Assembly: GCA_006844765.1 (NCBI GenBank)
Contig: SPJV01000122.1
Location: 1 to 52,653, forward strand
DNA: 52,653 bases
Direction: 5' to 3'
Source of the DNA: Alphaproteobacteria bacterium
GTDB taxonomy: Bacteria; Pseudomonadota; Alphaproteobacteria; UBA8366; Aestuariispiraceae
Below the pieces are notes generated by a model. It was not told the DNA's origin and did not search any database. It was given only the letters and a program-made list of their open reading frames with translations. Of this stretch, positions 51,393 to 52,653 are shown piece after piece (position 1 is the stretch's first letter; the number at the start of each line of letters is the position of its first letter). Made by a program: the position numbers and the translations under genes.

Positions 51393-52142
51393 CTAATCTG
51401 TGTCGGGTGTGTCTGGAACAGGATCACTTGGTCCAGAATCATTTTGCCCAGAATCATTTTGTACCGGGTCTGATGCCGCTTTGCGCGCTTCTTCCAACGC
51501 CATGTCGATCAGCGGCAAAAAGGCTTCAGGCTCTTGGGCGCCGGAGAGGGCGTATTTACCGCCTACGATGAAGCAAGGCACGCCGTTGATGCCAAGACGT
51601 CTGCCAAAAACATCTTCCGACAACACATCGCGCCGGTCCGCATCGGTGTCCAGATAGATGGCGGTGCGTTCCGGTTCCATTCCAGCGGCTTCGGCGATCT
51701 CAAGCTGGACGGCCCGGTCGCCGATATCGCGGCCTTCCAGGAAATAGGCCTCGAATAAACCGGTCACGACGCGTTCACCATGACCGGTGCTGACTTCCTG
51801 TGCCCGGCGGATCAGCCGATGCGCGTCGACCGTATTCGGGGTTCGCGGGATCGCGTCGAACTTGAACTCAATATCTGTGTCGCGCCCAACTTGCTCAATT
51901 TGGCGATAAACCTGTGAGGCGCGTTCTTCTCCGCCGAATTTGGCACTTAAATAGGCTTGGCGGTCCATACCGTCCGTCGGCATGTCGGGGTTGAGTTGAA
52001 AGGCTCTCCAGCGGATTTCGATGTCGACTTCCGGGCGCATCGACAAGGCTTCGTCCATCCGTTTTTTACCGATATAGCACCAGGGGCATATCGGGTCCGA
52101 GAAAACGTCAATTTGAACCTTCGGCTGCACGGTTTCTGTCAT
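51393..52142 (-). CDS. DsbA-family oxidoreductase, FrnE-like
   Basis: Thioredoxin-fold protein of 249 residues with CPWC at 19-22 (DPICPWCYIGKKRM), an inserted helical domain and the cis-Pro region INGVPCFIVGGKYALSGAQ. No signal peptide, so it is cytoplasmic like FrnE and 2-hydroxychromene isomerase relatives, and is probably a disulfide isomerase or oxidative stress protein. The C-terminal 25 residues are a disordered acidic tail with a doubled QNDSG and Pro-Asp steps, encoded by a small DNA repeat (CAGAATCATTTT twice). Convergent with the YibQ-type gene. Confidence 0.9.
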   Translation of the reverse strand: MTETVQPKVQIDVFSDPICPWCYIGKKRMDEALSMRPEVDIEIRWRAFQLNPDMPTDGMDRQAYLSAKFGGEERASQVYRQIEQVGRDTDIEFKFDAIPRTPNTVDAHRLIRRAQEVSTGHGERVVTGLFEAYFLEGRDIGDRAVQLEIAEAAGMEPERTAIYLDTDADRRDVLSEDVFGRRLGINGVPCFIVGGKYALSGAQEPEAFLPLIDMALEEARKAASDPVQNDSGQNDSGPSDPVPDTPDTD

Positions 52143-52198
52143 GACGGTCCTATCTGGGTTTTGTGTCAGCAGCGTGCGCCGGTCCCGCGCACTGCCGT

Positions 52199-52653
52199 TT
52201 AGAATACTTCAGCGCACGCGCGGGATAACAGGCTTTCCGCTGTATCACCTTCGGCGATGCCAACGGTGCCGGTTTGGATCCAGACCCGGACCGCCCGCAT
52301 GACTTCTTCGGTCATATGGAAATCGGATTGTTCCAAGATGCCGGCGATTCGTTGCACCACCCGGATGGCTTCCGCTTCCGGTGTTTCGGTCATGATCATG
52401 GCAAAATCTGCGGTGCCCAGACGCGCGACAGTATCTTCGATCCGCGTCATACCGCTGATCCAGTTAGAAAGCTGGCGCATCAGGATATCGGTGGCTTCAT
52501 CCCCGAACTCTTCGTTCAGGCCGCCGAAATTGCCGACTCGAATCACAGCGAGCGAGAGATTGGCTGACCGCGCCTGAGTCGCTTCAACAACCCGCGCTAA
52601 GTGCGAATCGAAGAATTCCCGGGAGTAAATGCCGCCCAATGTGTCCTTCGTGC
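52199..52653 (-). CDS. Partial protein with a degenerate GGDEF domain
   Basis: The frame is open to the window edge, so the N-terminus is missing. The visible part has the start of a diguanylate cyclase domain (TKDTLGGIYSREFFDSHL, like the LTGLYNRR-type opening of PleD/PopA) and continues through the strands of the fold. Where GGDEF should stand, the sequence reads ARLGTADFAMIM, so the catalytic Asp/Glu is lost. It cannot make c-di-GMP; a regulatory or binding role, as in PopA, is likely. Normal end with a TAG at 52199-52201. The hidden upstream part may hold receiver domains. Confidence 0.75.
   Translation of the reverse strand, partial: TKDTLGGIYSREFFDSHLARVVEATQARSANLSLAVIRVGNFGGLNEEFGDEATDILMRQLSNWISGMTRIEDTVARLGTADFAMIMTETPEAEAIRVVQRIAGILEQSDFHMTEEVMRAVRVWIQTGTVGIAEGDTAESLLSRACAEVF

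Overview
The window reads as a chromosomal segment of a free-living, probably marine alphaproteobacterium. Evidence for this: coding DNA is mostly rich in G and C, there are many TRAP, short-chain dehydrogenase and dimethylglycine-dehydrogenase-like genes, ComEC and CbpA have the alphaproteobacterial form, and trpGDC-moaC-moeA is followed by lexA. A Rhodospirillales-like placement is my inference. I see no phage, transposase, CRISPR array, rRNA or tRNA.

Layout. (1) 1-474: C-terminal end of a caspase-like protein interrupted by an amber codon. (2) 482-6177: a TRAP transporter operon (binding protein, long small permease, large permease with a 330-residue coiled-coil tail, cupin) behind two GntR-type palindromes, with an intrinsic attenuator after the binding-protein gene. 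(3) 6199-9276: DUF1330 and VOC proteins, a DUF1127 protein, a LysR regulator and 3-hydroxybutyrate dehydrogenase. (4) 9277-9902: a gap with two intrinsic terminators, one ending a well-formed small-RNA candidate. (5) 9903-14666: an SDR/DenD-like pair, an unknown 429-residue protein, a BASS-type transporter and recO. (6) 14680-18134: a CbpA-type chaperone, pdxH, a CDF transporter and an SDR. (7) 18142-25274: a PLP enzyme and a LysR gene, divergent from a four-gene operon (semialdehyde dehydrogenase, M19-like protein with an altered metal site, unknown 572-residue protein, DUF3726 protein). This operon is the best candidate for an undescribed pathway.

(8) 25336-28728: an M48 protease gene with an internal composition shift, an MscS channel and panC. 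(9) 28782-38269: an MttB-family methyltransferase, a class III nucleotide cyclase, a PPK2 kinase and two FAD oxidase/GcvT fusion proteins, suggesting catabolism of N-methylated compounds. (10) 38293-52653: mostly housekeeping genes: gltA, gltX, comEC, lexA, moeA, moaC, trpC, trpD, trpG, a YibQ-type deacetylase-fold protein, a DsbA/FrnE-like protein and a degenerate GGDEF protein cut by the window edge.

The uptake and catabolic genes (TRAP, bdhA, SDRs, semialdehyde dehydrogenase, MttB, dimethylglycine-dehydrogenase-like enzymes) fit an organism living on organic acids and methylated osmolytes. The same 5' leader, a hairpin followed at fixed spacing by a conserved stretch reaching the start codon, precedes both the dctQ-like and the M48 genes.
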